From contig JAILWY010000016.1 of NCBI GenBank assembly GCA_022113835.1, positions 2,545,501 to 2,609,500 of the forward strand: DNA of 64,000 nt. The letters run 5' to 3'. Positions 10,401-20,754 of this stretch are shown here, in pieces. Position numbers and translations under genes: made by a program. Every line of letters begins with the position of its first letter. Position 1 is the stretch's first letter. Under the pieces are notes generated by a model. That model saw only the letters and a program-made list of their open reading frames with translations. It ran no database searches and was not told where the DNA came from. The stretch is from Atopsyche davidsoni. Its lineage: Eukaryota > Arthropoda > Insecta > Trichoptera > Hydrobiosidae.

Positions 10401-11435
10401 TTTTTTTTTATTTTTAATTCAATGAATTATTTATAATGGAATAGCCTATTTATATTGTACTACTAGATCACATCACTGGACAGGTCTTGCATATTTATTA
10501 GCAATTAATGTTTGATGAAAGGTGTGTTGCATAATAATCTACTTGAATGTCGTCTTTAATGTGTTGGAAGTATTATTGACTTTTTTTCAAGTATAATTAG
10601 TTTTTTTTTTTTAAACTGATTTTTTTTAGTCCGTTATTATGATTAATATTGCTGTGTTTAAGTATTCTTTTGCACGACTTGTATCATGAATAAATATTAT
10701 ATATTTTAGACCGCAGTCATTACTTTTATTTGCCGATAATTTAAAATTTATTCGCATTGTTTCAAAAATGATAATCTGGATAGAAATAGTTATCAATCAC
10801 TGTTGTCATTAAAGTGCTTTTTTTTAAGCTATACATATATAGTATAAATGGGTAAAAACTTACTAGGAACAACCCTTTTTTTCTCTTCTTTACTCATAGG
10901 GTAAGAATAATTTTTTGATTTATATAATATAAATATTTTACACAGTTGCAAAAAATATTTTATAACTAAGCGATGGATTGTCTTGAACTAACTTATCATA
11001 GAATAGTTGACTTTTTTTTTTTTTTTTAATAATTGCATGGTTTGTAGAAAAAAAATTAACTGCATGCCACCGCTTAGCAGCTGTTAGATTCAATCCAGCG
11101 TAAAAGTCATAAATGCGTAATTGCATCTCTGAATCCTCGCTTGCATTTCTTGTACTGCTGCAGCATAATCCTCTTAATACGACAGCCGTCTCCTGGTGGA
11201 GTCTACCTGACTACGCTGACAACAAGCCGAGAGTATCCTCTTCATCAGGTGTTAACTTCCACTCGGTTAGTGTTCAGGTTTAAAGCAGGTGATTCAAACA
11301 AGCTTTAGAGCATTCAAATTTATTTATGCTTCAATAAATTTCACTATAAAGTGGCTGAATATATAACATTTAATAGACCCGCATTTAATACACATACTAG
11401 AAAATTATTATTCATAAGTTTTGGCGGCCGTTACA
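10401..11435. other. AT-rich gene-free stretch
   Basis: A T-rich terminator follows the tRNA, and then AT-rich sequence. A patch at about 11130-11280 is slightly GC-richer but has no identifiable feature. Confidence 0.4.
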
Positions 11436-11520
11436 ATGAGTTGATTTGGTATCACGGGTGTTGAGCTGCTTGAAGTTGAAGCTCAAACACCTCAATACTC
11501 AAGAAACCAAATTGATTCAT
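11436..11520 (-). repeat. imperfect hairpin with asymmetric internal loop
   Basis: On the minus strand, ATTTGGT pairs with ACCAAAT, GGTGTT with AACACC and GAGCT with AGCTC, around a 12-nt terminal loop. An unequal internal loop (about 14 against 6 nt) separates the first two stems. It is probably an eroded foldback. The large internal loop argues against a microRNA precursor. Confidence 0.45.
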
Positions 11521-12575
11521 ACTTACTATATAACAGAACAATAAATGAATGAGTTAAAATACCATACTTATCCAGGGGAACTACGAGTATGTTAATCACT
11601 TGTGACTTCTAATAAGATTACTTTTAGAAAAATGGTTAAGTCTAGTAGATTTTTTTTTAATTGAAGTTGCTTTCTCTTGACAGCGTCAATAAAAAAAACA
11701 GGAATGCCGCAGTGCATATACCCCGACAGTCAGTGGCATGGCAAATAGCTAACGGTCCCCATGACAAAGTGGTTGCCTTCATCATCACGGGGAAAGAATC
11801 CAGGATCCTTATACGAAAGAATCCCCCAGAGAATACTTAAACCCCACACACGTCCTGGTCGCTGAAATGCAGAAGAATTCCCGGACATGAAAGATTTGAA
11901 GGACACGCACCGGGAATATATCGCATCAGCCTGAAAAATGTACAACATGACAAAACTGTTTAAAGTTATTTATTATAGATAGATAGATAGCAAAGCATTT
12001 TTTTTTTTATTTAAAAAAATAGCTCCCTTGCTATAAGATTTTAGAACAGCGTGTAGTAAGCGGTTAGATTCATTGATTAGAAAATTTTTACAAGATTTAT
12101 TAAATACCATAATTATTAAATATTGATATTTATCTACCATTGACTACTAATCTTTTGAGCTATCAATACTATTAAGGTCGTCATATCCCTGACTAGTCCC
12201 GGCTGGGTTTGAATACGGTCGGTACTAATGATTCACTGCGCTTTAGGCTGTTTTGGCCTCTATCATTACTCAAACTTTTCGAATTCCGGCGTGCTGTCTT
12301 TTTCATTAAACCAGGTGTTCCCGGTCCAGAGGTGCGCAACCCTCGGTTTTTTGATAATCGTAATTAATTTACCCCATTTCGTACAAAGCTTAAAACACGT
12401 ACAGTCTATTAATAAACCCACTCTCCACATAACTGAAAGTATGCTTTTATAAAAAAATTCAGAATAATTCTACTAAAATGATATAGAGATTGATAAATCC
12501 ATTAAACAAATTTCAGTATTCCCTTATTAACTATATGTTTCTTGTTGGGGGAGAATCCATGGTGAAGATCCATTA
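11521..12575. other. gene-free stretch with a short GATA-type run
   Basis: There is a short TAGA repeat at about 11976-11990 and poly-T at about 11998-12009. Patches of mixed composition (about 11700-11940 and 12170-12440) have short frames only. I recognise nothing in them. Confidence 0.4.
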
Positions 12576-12631
12576 TTATAATGATAAAAATACCTTTGTA
12601 TTTTGTCTTCACTTTGAGTTTATAAATTTTT

Positions 12632-12678
12632 TTGCACTAGTAGTTTCGACCAAATAGACTAGATCATCATCAGATGCA
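12632..12678 (-). ncRNA. hammerhead ribozyme relic, left arm of family B
   Basis: On the minus strand: TGCAT, intact core CTGATGA, unpaired T, stem II GATC/GGTC (one G-U pair), GAAA. The stem III/cleavage segment is rearranged to CTACTAGTGCA, so cleavage position and stem I closure are disturbed. Confidence 0.5.
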
Positions 12679-12697
12679 TAACTAAACTGTTCAGTTA

Positions 12698-12743
12698 TGC
12701 ATCTGATGATGACCTAGTTTATTTGGTCGAAACTAGTCATCCA
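12698..12743 (+). ncRNA. type I hammerhead ribozyme, near-intact core (family B)
   Basis: Stem I 5' strand TGCAT (12698-12702), core CTGATGA (12703-12709), an extra T (12710), stem II GACC/GGTC (12711-12714 and 12725-12728) with 10-nt loop, core GAAA (12729-12732), minimal stem III C-G with a two-base loop, U16.1 (12737) and C17 (12738). All catalytic core residues are canonical. Stem I is weakened because 12741 is C where the 1903 copy has G, leaving two sure pairs. Hammerheads self-cleave after position 17. Confidence 0.7.
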
Positions 12744-12816
12744 AAAAATATAATAAACTCAAATTGAAGACAAAATACAAAGGTACTTTTATCATTATAA
12801 CTATATTTTTATCAAA

Positions 12817-13035
12817 TTCAATATTTTTGACAGAGAGTACTTGGTGGAATTCCATTTTAATATTTTTGAATAAAATACTTGAGTGATTTTCCACATTTTC
12901 GTTTTCCACATATTCCCTCTATCACTATAGTGACACTTGAGTGACACTTGAGTGACATATAGCATAAATGTCACTCAAGTATTTAATTCAAAATATATAT
13001 TTTTATCCATAAACTAGTACCTGGGTGGTTTATTT
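12817..13035. mobile_element. family A foldback element, copy 1
   Basis: The left arm begins TTCAATATTTTTGACAGAGA and runs through ACTTGAGTGATTTTCCACA. A degenerate right arm (CACTCAAGTATTTAATTCAA, then AAACTAGTACCTGGGTGG) follows after a local repeat of TGACACTTGAG. The hammerhead-like centre is missing. It lies 17 bp from the family B element, so the two insertions are adjacent or nested. Confidence 0.65.
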
Positions 13036-13267
13036 TAATTATCGATACTAATTGCTTCATTTTTTTACTGTCAGTAAATAACCTAATATCAAATAAGCTT
13101 TGAAATATTTAGTATATGTCTATAAAAAACTTTATTAGAAGAAAAAATATTATTTATGGCAACATGACAGTAATACTCAGTGTTAATATAAAGCATAGCA
13201 GAAACATTTACCATATAATAAATTCAGTGTAAATGCCGCAATACAAGGGCTCTCAAACGAATGTTTA

Positions 13268-13680
13268 TAATGACATCAGAAGGAAGATGACTCGCTCGGA
13301 GTGGTGCGCTCGGTTTTGAACTCCAGTAAAATGATCACCTTTAGGATTTGTACCGGACCCAAACCATAAGTAAATCTAACAGAAAAATAAATTGATAGCA
13401 TAGCAACACTTTTTAGTGCAAGTAGACAGGTGTTTATTTTTCTGAAAGGTTTAGAACCTCCTTCAGTCCGATTTCTCCAGCCCCCCCGCCGGGCGCGCGA
13501 CCTCCCGGAGTACTGCATTGTAGCTTCTTGGTTCTCTTTTTCCGCTCTGTATTTGGAAGAACCACTCCCGGCTGCGGTGCACCGGCATAAAAGCACATCC
13601 GTCACGATCTCCGGCCAAAGCTTCCGCCTCGCTCCCGACGCCATCCTCAAAATGGCTGCCGCACTCTGTCAATGAAAAAT
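13268..13680. other. GC-rich island between two family A elements
   Basis: CCCCCCCGCCGGGCGCGCGA and CGCCTCGCTCCCGACGCC blocks stand out from AT-rich surroundings. Overlapping open frames on both strands reflect composition rather than coding. AAAATGGCTGCCGC near 13650 contains a YY1/Pho-type GCCATTTT core. It could be a promoter-like or Polycomb-type regulatory island. No TATA/Inr pair is evident. Confidence 0.3.
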
Positions 13681-13728
13681 TTAGCCCGACTATTATAAAA
13701 AAAATCCCCGTTTTTCATTTAAACAAAT

Positions 13729-14229
13729 GTAATATTTTTGAATATAATACTTGAGTGATTTCTACATGTTCGTTTATATTTGTGGTTTAGGCAACCTTTC
13801 ACGTTGGCAGTATCAAACAGAGTGAGATTTTATATAATAATAATAACCAATTAGGTAAACAATTGTTAGAGGGAGAGGTTGTTGGAAAGAGAGAGAGTGA
13901 TTGACAGGTGGTAAGGTAGTATTTACAGATAAATACACTACAGGACAAACCCCAACACACCTCACCTCACATACACCTCAAGCCACTACTTTAGATAATA
14001 ACCCCATTAATATAAAAAAAAACATTTGTTCGCAAAAATTTCCAATCCACTTGTCAGGTACATTAAAATCACATTATATAAAATCTCACTCTGTTTGATA
14101 ATGCCAACGTGAAAGGTTGGCGAAACCGGTCACAAATAAAAACAAGCATGTGGAAAATCACTCAAGTATTGTATTTAAAAATATTAAAATGGAATTCCAC
14201 CTAGTACTCTCTGTCAAAAATATTGAATT
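13729..14229. mobile_element. family A element with internal unique sequence, copy 2
   Basis: Long inverted arms, about 13729-13849 and 14062-14229, enclose about 210 bp of unique sequence containing AGAGAGAGAGTGATTGACAG and a CA-rich stretch. Arms include the hammerhead-like module and AGAGTGAGATTTTATATAAT. The right arm ends TCTGTCAAAAATATTGAATT; the left arm has lost its outermost ~45 bp. A 65-codon frame inside has no recognisable domain. This is the longest copy here and may be closest to the parental element. Confidence 0.7.
14092..14134 (+). ncRNA. hammerhead-like module with diverged core (family A)
   Basis: Stem I TGT/ACA (14092-14094 and 14132-14134), core TTGATAA instead of CTGATGA, extra T, perfect 6-bp stem II GCCAAC/GTTGGC with loop GTGAAAG, GAAA, minimal stem III (CCGG), U, C. 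The architecture matches family B module for module, but G8 is A, which should abolish normal catalysis. Confidence 0.5.
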
Positions 14230-15821
14230 TCTAAACAAATTTACTTGTAACCAATATTTTAGGTGATCTTTTTGCACGTGAAATAATGAGAAATCAAACC
14301 ATAGTCAGGTTTTTCAAGCCAAAGTTTCCGCTTCAAAATGAATGGGTGTCGTAAACACAAACATTTTGAAGATATTTTTCGTCGTTTCATATGTGTAAAT
14401 CGATTACCTTAGATATAGAACAGCTACCACTTGTCACCTGTCGGTGTTTTGTGATGCTAATGAGCTTATCGTGAAATAAGTTATATTTTTTAACCCTGTT
14501 TTTTAGATGTACTTAACAGTGCTTTTATAAATATATGCAAGTGGTCGTACTCTTGGTTTTATTTTTTAGCGATTCGCATTATCACATTCATAAATACAAG
14601 TTGTCTCTTAGCAAATTTAAGTAGGTGTGAGCTTAATTAGATCAACCTGTCGTGGTCAAGTCAAACCTGTAAACGTTTGGTCAATAGTCTTTCATAGTCA
14701 ACACTTATTGAATTTGTTAAATTGAATACGTTTTTTTATTAAAATATAAAATCAAGTAAAATATGAGCGTTATTAATATTTTGTAAAAACTTAAAATCTG
14801 CAGATGGGAGGTTTTATGCACGTGTATCAAATAATCAAGTATTTATTATAATGTCTAAAAATTTACTCAATTACTTGTCTACGTTAAAATCAACATAACT
14901 GAAAAAATAACCATGTACTATTTGCGATTACTTTAAGACGATGAATACCAAGAATTTTAATATCAAATAAATTATAAAAAACGCCTTGAAAATGCTTATG
15001 TTAAAGAGAAATGGACAGCTATTTCTTGGGTTATTTTTAATTTCTAAATTTACAGGATTCATTTAATAAAAATTTGCTCCGACCCAATGGTATACAGACT
15101 TAAAATATGATTTACAAAAAATTCTTAGTACTAAAGAATAAAAAACTACCTTGTTAATCCGAAATTCCGTTGAAAATATCTCCTCCTGGTTATGAAAGCG
15201 TCTGTTTTAAGCATCTCATTTGTAAATATCGTATTTCACAATTTTAATTTTTCATATTATAAAAGGTAAATACACCTTTTAATTAAACGAGCTATTACCA
15301 TTGAATTACTTTGGTATTCTGATTTAAATAAAAATACTAGTAGTTAAATGAAGATACATCATACATAATATAAATATATTATTATTTAATTTATATTTAA
15401 ACACTGTACAAGTAGAATCTTTAGAATGATACATACCAATTTAGAAAAAAAAGTACAAAGTCCCTTAAACATATTCTATTAGCCATAATTATAATAATAA
15501 TAAAGCAAAAAACGAATGCATGAAAATCGCAAAATTTTTAACAATTAAGCAAAAGAGTTTCAGCAATAATTCGCATAATTTCACTTCCTTGTAGACAATT
15601 TAAAAATATTACAACACGTTGGTGAAATGAGAAAAGAAATAATAAAAAAAGAATTCAGCGTTTTCTCAACCGGCTGCATTCTCTCTGCTTTTTTTTTATT
15701 ACACATTTCCCTTATTGCTTTCTGCTATTTTGCGACTTCAGAGTATTTTTCAATTGCATTTAACGTATTTTAAAATACAAGCATGTTAGAACATATACTA
15801 AAATAAAAGAAATCGTTATTG
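14230..15821. other. AT-rich gene-free stretch
   Basis: Only AT-rich sequence with short chance frames. No RNA gene, repeat end or island was recognised. Confidence 0.45.
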
Positions 15822-16363
15822 TACAGGGTGTCCAAAGAGAGTATCAGGTATTTGTTAGTTCAGTTAAACAAAAACTATTAGTAATCAAGTATTTTTTTTA
15901 CTGTTGATTATAAGAATACAAAATGTAAATTATTTCGGAAAGATGATGTTATCTAAATGGTGATCTTTACGCTGCTGACACTCTTCTAATCTGGAACGAA
16001 GATTGCTGATAACACGCTGACACATAGCCCTCGATATTGCTGCCATTTCTGACCTGATGTTTTGTTTCATAATACCTCATAAACCCTACTTTTAAGGTAT
16101 CCCCATACAAAATAGTCAAGAGGGCTAAGGTCGTGGCTTCTGGGAGGCCAGTTGATGTTATCTCTACGTGAAATAACCTTATTAGGGAATAATTCGTTAA
16201 CAGCTTCAATTGATTGATTGGATGTATGGCAAGTGTTATTGGAACCACGTTTTTGAGTTGAAACCTTGAAACTCCTGAAACTCTGGGCCCAAAAATTTTC
16301 GCAGCATATCGCAATAACGGTCACTATTCACATTCATCCCATACTCTTTTTGGACACCCTGTA
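15822..16363 (-). mobile_element. Tc1/mariner relic, internally deleted, copy 1
   Basis: Inverted ends TACAGGGTGTCCAAAGAGAG (15822) and the inverse of TACAGGGTGTCCAAAAAGAG (ending 16363) are flanked by the TA dinucleotide expected as target duplication. The ~540-bp length is well under a full mariner of ~1.3 kb. It contains the C-terminal part of a transposase on the minus strand. A sister copy with the same overall deletion is at 52241-52753. Confidence 0.88.
15950..16324 (-). pseudogene. Tc1/mariner transposase C-terminal fragment
   Basis: The minus-strand frame 16324-16067 includes NQSIEAVNELFPNKVISRR and SHDLSPLDYFVWGYLKS, the region around the third catalytic acidic residue (D of PLDYF) in insect mariner-type DDE transposases. 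It stops at RVYEVL. A different frame (down to 15967) continues with KHQVRNGSNIEG and SACYQQSSFQIR, recognisably the family tail, so a frameshift or small deletion lies near 16070. The N-terminal DNA-binding domain and first two catalytic D residues are absent. The product would be non-functional. Confidence 0.85.
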
Positions 16364-16559
16364 CAAAAAGAATATTTATTTACTCGAAACTATATATTTT
16401 TTCAAATTAATCAATGATTTTGTCATTACTATATTTAGATGCTCGAATCGAAAGTAAAGCATTTGGGAAAAATTATTCATGGAAAAATATTTTTTTAAAT
16501 TTTTTAATTCTGAATATATCCACAATGATTTGGTTGATTGTCGCTCTATTTTGGTAACA

Positions 16560-16702
16560 CATATGATTATCTAAATAACCAGTGTGACAATAGCCGATAG
16601 TGTCCCTTTGTATTTTTGTTGGGTAGTACGAGTATAAGTAAAAAAAACCCATAGAAGGTGCTTCTAGCTATAGTTATCAGTTGTGTCGCAGCATGTGTAG
16701 AA
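16560..16702. mobile_element. TIR MITE (TACACAC family), copy 4
   Basis: The right terminus TTATCAGTTGTGTCGCAGCA then TGTGTAG (about 16675-16702) is the inverse of the family end. A degenerate left part with CAGTGTGACAATAGCCGATA and GTGTCCCTTTGTATTTTTGT lies upstream. There is no coding sequence. Confidence 0.4.
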
Positions 16703-17115
16703 AGAAGACTCGAGTTTTCGAACAAAGAAAAAATATATCTTCTGCGTCAATTTTTTTCTTCACAGCATTTATATTGTGGAACGGCACAAGACAGATGCCG
16801 CCTGCTCCGGCACGAAGAGTCGTGTTTATTGATAGGAATCTCCATTAGAGACAGTCGATGGAGGAGCCGTGTTCGATTTACGTCATTCCGATGCGACACG
16901 ATCCGACTCACGTCGCTTCGGCTCAGCGACGTCTCACTGGAAGGACTCGGACAGGCCACGGGTCCACCGTCAACAGGATGGTCTCACATAAGCTGTTTTT
17001 GCTCATCCATGGGAAAAGTGCCGACGAGCCGTGTAACATGCTAAAAGTCATATGTGTGCTATTTTATCACATTGCTGCGAAAATTCCAGAACACGGCTTG
17101 CGTTCCCGGTGAAAC
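16703..17115. other. GC-richer island with overlapping chance frames
   Basis: Frames of 70-128 codons are open on both strands here because the composition is CG-rich (CGATGCGACACGATCCGACT, TCGCTTCGGCTCAGCGACGT). No protein family is recognisable in any of them. Best read as a conserved non-coding candidate. Confidence 0.25.
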
Positions 17116-17216
17116 ATACCTCATGTACAATTAGAGAATAAATATGTAGTTATGTATACAAAGAATAAAAAATCATTTGACGATACAATGAAATATTTCA
17201 CAAGTTCGTTTTTATT

Positions 17217-17259
17217 TGTGACCGGTTTCGCCAACCTTTCACGTTGGCATTATCAAACA
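17217..17259 (-). ncRNA. hammerhead-like module, family A fragment
   Basis: Minus strand: stem I TGT, core TTGATAA, extra T, stem II GCCAAC/GTTGGC, GAAA, CCGG, U, C, then ACA. It is identical in design to 14092-14134. Only this module and about 15 bp around it survive; the rest of the element is missing. Confidence 0.5.
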
Positions 17260-17269
17260 GAGTCTGTTT

Positions 17270-17350
17270 TCACTATTCTCCCTTAAAAAACCATTAACAC
17301 TGGCTCAGCATTAATATATGCTCAGTGAGATGGAAATGGAAGAAGAATAA
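17270..17350 (+). pseudogene. non-LTR retrotransposon 3' tail, copy 3
   Basis: Short tail with AAAACCATTAACACTGGCTC, TATGCTCAGTGAGATGG and a GAAGAAGAA end, matching the family. Nothing upstream of the 3' UTR remains. Confidence 0.5.
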
Positions 17351-17597
17351 CGCCAATTATACTTAAAAATTTTCAAAAGTTCAATTTTTATAACTGATGT
17401 ATAATATTTTACAGTTAATTTTTATGTTATTGCAAATAATGTTTATTAATAAATTAATAAAATGAACAAATCTCTCATTTATAACGTTTCAACTTAAAGT
17501 ATTAATCATTTTACATCATTAGCATATATGTATATTTTTAAAAAACTAATAATAAATAAGCATCTCGAATAGATAGGTCAGCATTGTTATTGGTCAG

Positions 17598-17816
17598 AGA
17601 TATTTTTATATTTTATTGAATAAAATACTTGAGTGATTTTCCACATGTTCGTTTTTATTTGTGACCGGTTTCGCATTTTCAAACTGACAATGCCAACGTG
17701 AAAGGTTGGCGAAACCGGTCACAAATAAAAACGAACATGTGGAAAATCACTCAAGTATTTTATTCAAAAATATTAAAATGGAATTCCACCAAGTACTCTC
17801 TGTCAAAAATATTCAA
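17598..17816. mobile_element. family A snap-back element, copy 3
   Basis: The left arm (about 17598-17676) and right arm (17691-17816) are inverse. The right arm runs from the stem II module through ACATGTGGAAAATCACTCAA to TACTCTCTGTCAAAAATATT. The left arm lacks the outer GACAGAGAGTAC end. The hammerhead-like unit at 17681-17723 reads CTGACAA for the core. Confidence 0.75.
17681..17723 (+). ncRNA. hammerhead-like module, family A (CTGACAA core)
   Basis: Core CTGACAA at 17684-17690, extra T, stem II GCCAAC/GTTGGC (17692-17697 and 17705-17710), GAAA, CCGG, U, C. C3 is canonical here, unlike the other family A copies, but U7 is C and G8 is A. Stem I is not preserved (AAA against ACA). Confidence 0.45.
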
Positions 17817-18039
17817 TACAATGAAACGTTAAAAATATGATAATGTGACTACGCAATGTATCACATTGCGCGAAATAATATTTTTACAAAAAGCACTTTT
17901 ATGATGGAAAAAAAAAGTGTGTAAATATATAGTGCATTAAACCGTGAAATCGATCAATTTAAAAAGAAACTTAATAATAGTAATGCGACAATTTAAACTG
18001 AAAGGCTGTGCGAAATCCGTCCAAAACGGATTTTAAACA

Positions 18040-18260
18040 ACTCAATTTAAGGCGCCTCAAACAACTTTAAAAAATCTGTCGCAGAGTACGGCCGCTCCTT
18101 CGAAGCCTTCGTAATGGTAGCTCGGGGCATCTCCGGAATATTAATATCTCGATAATGGGTTTTATCGCTTCATTCCCCTGAAACTTGTATCAATTAACGG
18201 GCGAGGAGAACTTCGACAAGAAACTCACAGTCTTTGGTAAACTGAAACGAAGCGCCCTCG
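18040..18260. other. GC-richer island, conserved non-coding candidate
   Basis: It contains GTCGCAGAGTACGGCCGCTC and GTATCAATTAACGGGCGAGG with AT-rich flanks. ATTAAC and ATTAATATCTCGATAAT homeodomain/GATA-like words are present. No coding signature is seen. Confidence 0.3.
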
Positions 18261-18634
18261 ATACTTTTCTTTGAAGTCTTTTGTATTCCACCCTGAAATT
18301 GTGTTTCTCTGAAGTTCAATACAGATTATGTGGTGTTATATAAAAGCCCATTGTAACCGCCTCCAACCATGGGTAAGAAATAAAAAAAAATACATTGAAA
18401 GCTTTGCATAAATAAATATATGAATTTTCGTATTTGTTTTGTAAAGAATACAGGACAAGAAAAAATTTCAATGACTTAATTGTAATCATATTCATGAATC
18501 ATTGAATTTAAAAATAGAGTAGTTTCATCGTTTTATCTATGTAAACAATGATTAAATAGTTAATGTTAATGCAACCTAACGAAAAATTTAAGTGTTTGAA
18601 ATGTGGTTTTATAGGAGAATCTTTAAAACACCAT

Positions 18635-18710
18635 GGGTGACCAATATTCATATATGTACAGTGAAATGATCACCAACCTCCATTAAAAAGAGGCAATTGA
18701 AGAAGAAGAA
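18635..18710 (+). pseudogene. non-LTR retrotransposon 3' tail, copy 4
   Basis: A short tail, ATGTACAGTGAAATGATCAC then CAACCTCCATTAAAAAGAGG, ends in a GAAGAAGAA run. No coding remnant is left. Confidence 0.5.
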
Positions 18711-20754
18711 CATAAACTGTGATATCTCTATTAAACTATCTGCAATTCAACATCATTGCAGATTTTCTTATAAACTATATATTATCAATTTGTAAAAACC
18801 ATAGTTTAAAACTTTTATATAATTATATATAAAACTTTATAATGAAATTCGAGTAAGCAATAATTTACGTATACCCAGTTTATCAAATAATTCTGCGTAA
18901 GACGGTTATTCTACAACCGGTTTAAGGATTGCTTCGAGTTTAAAACTTCTGCTTAAAAATTCTGTTATTATTGTGTTCTCAGAATCCAGTTATTTTTTTA
19001 TTGCGATAATCGTTTAAGACGAAATCATTACCAAAAGCCTCGCACGGTTTCTGTGAATAAATCACAAAGCAAAACATTACTATTGTGCAATAAATTTAAT
19101 AACCATAAAAATATATTTAAACGTAAATTTTTTTTTTATAATGCTTGTATTAAAATTCACAGGTGCTCAATACCTGCTATTCATATATAAAAAAAATATT
19201 CATTGTTTCAAATTGTTTTATTGCGTTTATTTTCAGTTATAATACTCTGCGTAATTTTATTTAATGTAACGAATTTTTATTTAATATTTAATATTAACCG
19301 TATAATGGAGTGTAAAATATATGTATATTTATAAATAAAATTTCCTCGGATAAAACAATCAATCATTTCGCTTTGGTTGAGTCTTGACTAATACATTGAT
19401 AAATTGCCAGTACTTTCTATTGTATTACTTCTTGCAGCATCTTGCCACTTGCTTATAATTTAATATAACGTCTAAATTTTTTTTTCGAAACTTTAATCAT
19501 GTTGATATATCAATTATCAACATTAATTAAATATTTTTTATCTACAGAAGCCCACGGTTTGCATTTAGCAATGTGCAGAAAATAAATCCTTCCTTTCCAT
19601 ATAAATAGTAGATAAAAACTAGATATTAATCGAGTAATAAATTATTTTCATAGAAAATTAATCAACTACGACAGATGAAAAACTAAATGTATACTCTCTC
19701 TAAGACTAATTAGAAACATGATTTTAAAGGTAAATAAGAGGTTAAGAAAGACTTGTACTTCTCTTATACTAACAAGACAGAGCTCTTAAGATCTCTCTGA
19801 CATTCTTGGGTCTAGAGAGCGTCTGGGAAAGATAAGTGGTGTGTTCCTGTATTCGGTTTCATACGACCAGGTAAAATTAATTAGTGCTATCTGTTTATTA
19901 CCTGTTAGTACTGCTGACACATATTAACTTGCCTGTAAAACGTAGAGTATAAATTTCAATCACTAATGACGCTTTTCAGAGTTATTTATTTAATAGATTT
20001 TTCACAGATTAATCTCTGTCGGCTGATGTAATTCAGGGACCAGCTTTTAATGTTTGAAAAACAAAATTAATTTTTGAAAAAAATATCCCTGCAGCGTTTA
20101 ATTTTTTTCTCAAAATATTGTTTTTAAAATACGTATTTAATATATACCTTTACATCGTCATTCATGTTATCGATAAAATAAAAATATAATGTTTTTTTTA
20201 CGCACCTTCGTTACAAAAGTCTTGAGTGCCAATCTTTTCATCGGGCTGAGCTAGAATTTGATAGTTCAAGTATTAATCGATGTTCTTAGTTTCTAAATAA
20301 ATAATTAACAACTCTCAAACATTCTTAGCTATGTTAGATTACAAATACATCATTTTTATTGTTATTATAATAATTTCAAAAAATGAATTCAATCTTATCA
20401 TTTCAATTATGAATAAATTATAATAAACTTGTATGTGTATTCAATGCGTATTCATGAAATATTTCAAAATTGTATCGGCCTAGTAGTATAAGCTGTTAAT
20501 TTATATTAATGTGTCATTCGCTAAAATGATACTAAATTATTTAAATCAATTTTAAAATACCTTTCGCATAAAGAAGAGAAAATGCAAATAATTTTTGTTT
20601 AAGATTGCCAGCTATTCTTCTGCTTCAGGCAACTCTGGTTTTTTTCTGGCAATCTTTTGGCTTCCGCAAGCAATTTCGCTTGAAAATGACAACCACGTGG
20701 TTATTTAACTTTTAATATATAAATCATTTTTTTTTTTATTTATATAGCTTATGT
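18711..20754. other. AT-rich gene-free stretch
   Basis: Long AT-rich sequence with homopolymer tracts. I see no ORF of interest, no RNA gene and no repeat boundary. Confidence 0.45.

Larger units (their letters stand above)
12576..12800. mobile_element. family B snap-back element: two hammerhead arms head-to-head
   Basis: Arms 12576-12689 and 12690-12800 are reverse complements at roughly 90% identity, meeting at AACTGTTCAGTT. Each arm contains a hammerhead module reading outwards from the centre, followed by a tail with TTCAAATTGAAG/TTCACTTTGA and TTATAATGATAAAA. The single arm at 1776-1950 is the same family. Head-to-head partial copies are common for Penelope-like elements, and no coding sequence is present. 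Confidence 0.7.

Noticed and set aside
11436..11520. microRNA precursor
   Set aside because: The stem is broken by a large asymmetric internal loop, and no 22-nt duplex can form.
13276..13675. Three overlapping frames on both strands (up to 124 codons)
   Set aside because: Mutually overlapping frames in a GC-rich block. None carries a family signature.
16658..17112. Frames of 128, 84 and 70 codons
   Set aside because: Overlap on both strands with unrelated, low-signature peptides. Part of the region is a MITE end.
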